Position numbers and translations under genes: made by a program. A stretch of DNA of 5,915 nt from the NCBI GenBank assembly GCA_018065685.1, contig JAGHSU010000084.1, positions 1-5,915 of the forward strand, written 5' to 3'. Positions 5,840 through 5,915 of the stretch are shown here, one piece after another; within the stretch, counting starts at the first letter, position 1, and each line of letters starts with the position of its first letter. This DNA comes from Candidatus Methanocorpusculum equi (lineage in GTDB: Archaea; Halobacteriota; Methanomicrobia; Methanomicrobiales; Methanocorpusculaceae). The notes under the pieces are model-generated. The model saw nothing but the letters and a program-made list of their open reading frames with translations. It did no database searches and was not told the DNA's origin.

Positions 5840-5915
5840 TCTTTTTCAAATCCATTTTTCAAAAAAAAATATAATGAGGCTCAATATCCCTTACAGCAGC
5901 CGGTACAGCGTTTCC
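5840..5915. other. Intergenic tail and unresolved edge of the next gene
   Basis: After the T-runs the last 45 bases can be read three ways. On the minus strand, TAA (5891-5893) would end a protein in ETLYRLL. Alternatively on the minus strand, TGA (5881-5883) would end one in KRCTGCCKGY. On the plus strand, ATG 5874 would start MRLNIPYSSRYSVS, but it has no ribosome binding site and directly abuts an A9-TATA stretch. The T9 run on the minus strand favours a convergent gene. Confidence 0.4.
5841..5870. terminator. T-tract terminator, possibly bidirectional
   Basis: T5 runs at 5842-5846 and 5855-5859 follow the ATPase stop directly, as expected for archaeal factor-independent termination. The adjacent A9 run (5861-5869) is a T9 run on the other strand and could end a convergent gene. 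No strong hairpin is present. Confidence 0.5.

Noticed and set aside
5430..5855. Minus-strand ORF of 141 codons opposite the ATPase C-terminal domain
   Set aside because: His/Pro/Gln-rich translation without domain pattern, overlapping an intact coding frame and the terminator region.

Overview
The window looks like part of a euryarchaeal, probably methanogen, chromosome. A member of the Methanomicrobiales such as Methanocorpusculum would fit, but that is inference. The archaeal signs are an NcsA/TtuA-type tRNA thiolase with its ubiquitin-like sulfur carrier, AT-rich TATA-like promoter sequence, oligo-T terminator candidates, purine-rich AGGTGA/AGGAGG ribosome binding sites, and an ABC ATPase with a C-terminal extension of the kind I recall from archaeal cobalamin importers. 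All complete genes are on the + strand.

Bases 1-3437 form one tightly packed gene string, probably an operon. It opens with the last codons of an upstream gene. Next comes a GltA/SudA-type two-[4Fe-4S] flavoprotein (43-1380), a GalE-like extended SDR sugar-nucleotide epimerase/dehydratase (1393-2319), a 63-residue MoaD/ThiS-like protein ending in Gly-Gly (2343-2534), and an NcsA/TtuA-type tRNA 2-thiolation enzyme (2538-3437). Gaps between these genes are 1, 12, 23 and 3 bases. The last two genes make functional sense together: a thiocarboxylated carrier would supply sulfur to the thiolase for 2-thiouridine in tRNA.

Bases 3438-3680 (243 nt) are non-coding or nearly so. They hold a T-run, a perfect 10-bp inverted repeat enclosing two further hairpins (a possible three-way-junction RNA of about 86 nt), an AT-rich promoter block, and a 40-codon ORF of doubtful reality. 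A FecCD/BtuC-type permease (3681-4628) follows. It overlaps by ATGA with its ABC ATPase (4625-5839), which carries an extra domain of about 145 residues. Together they would form the core of an ATP-driven importer for a corrinoid, haem or iron chelate. No substrate-binding protein is visible.

Bases 5840-5915 hold two T5 runs and an A9 run, consistent with a terminator working on both strands, followed by the edge of a next gene whose strand cannot be settled.
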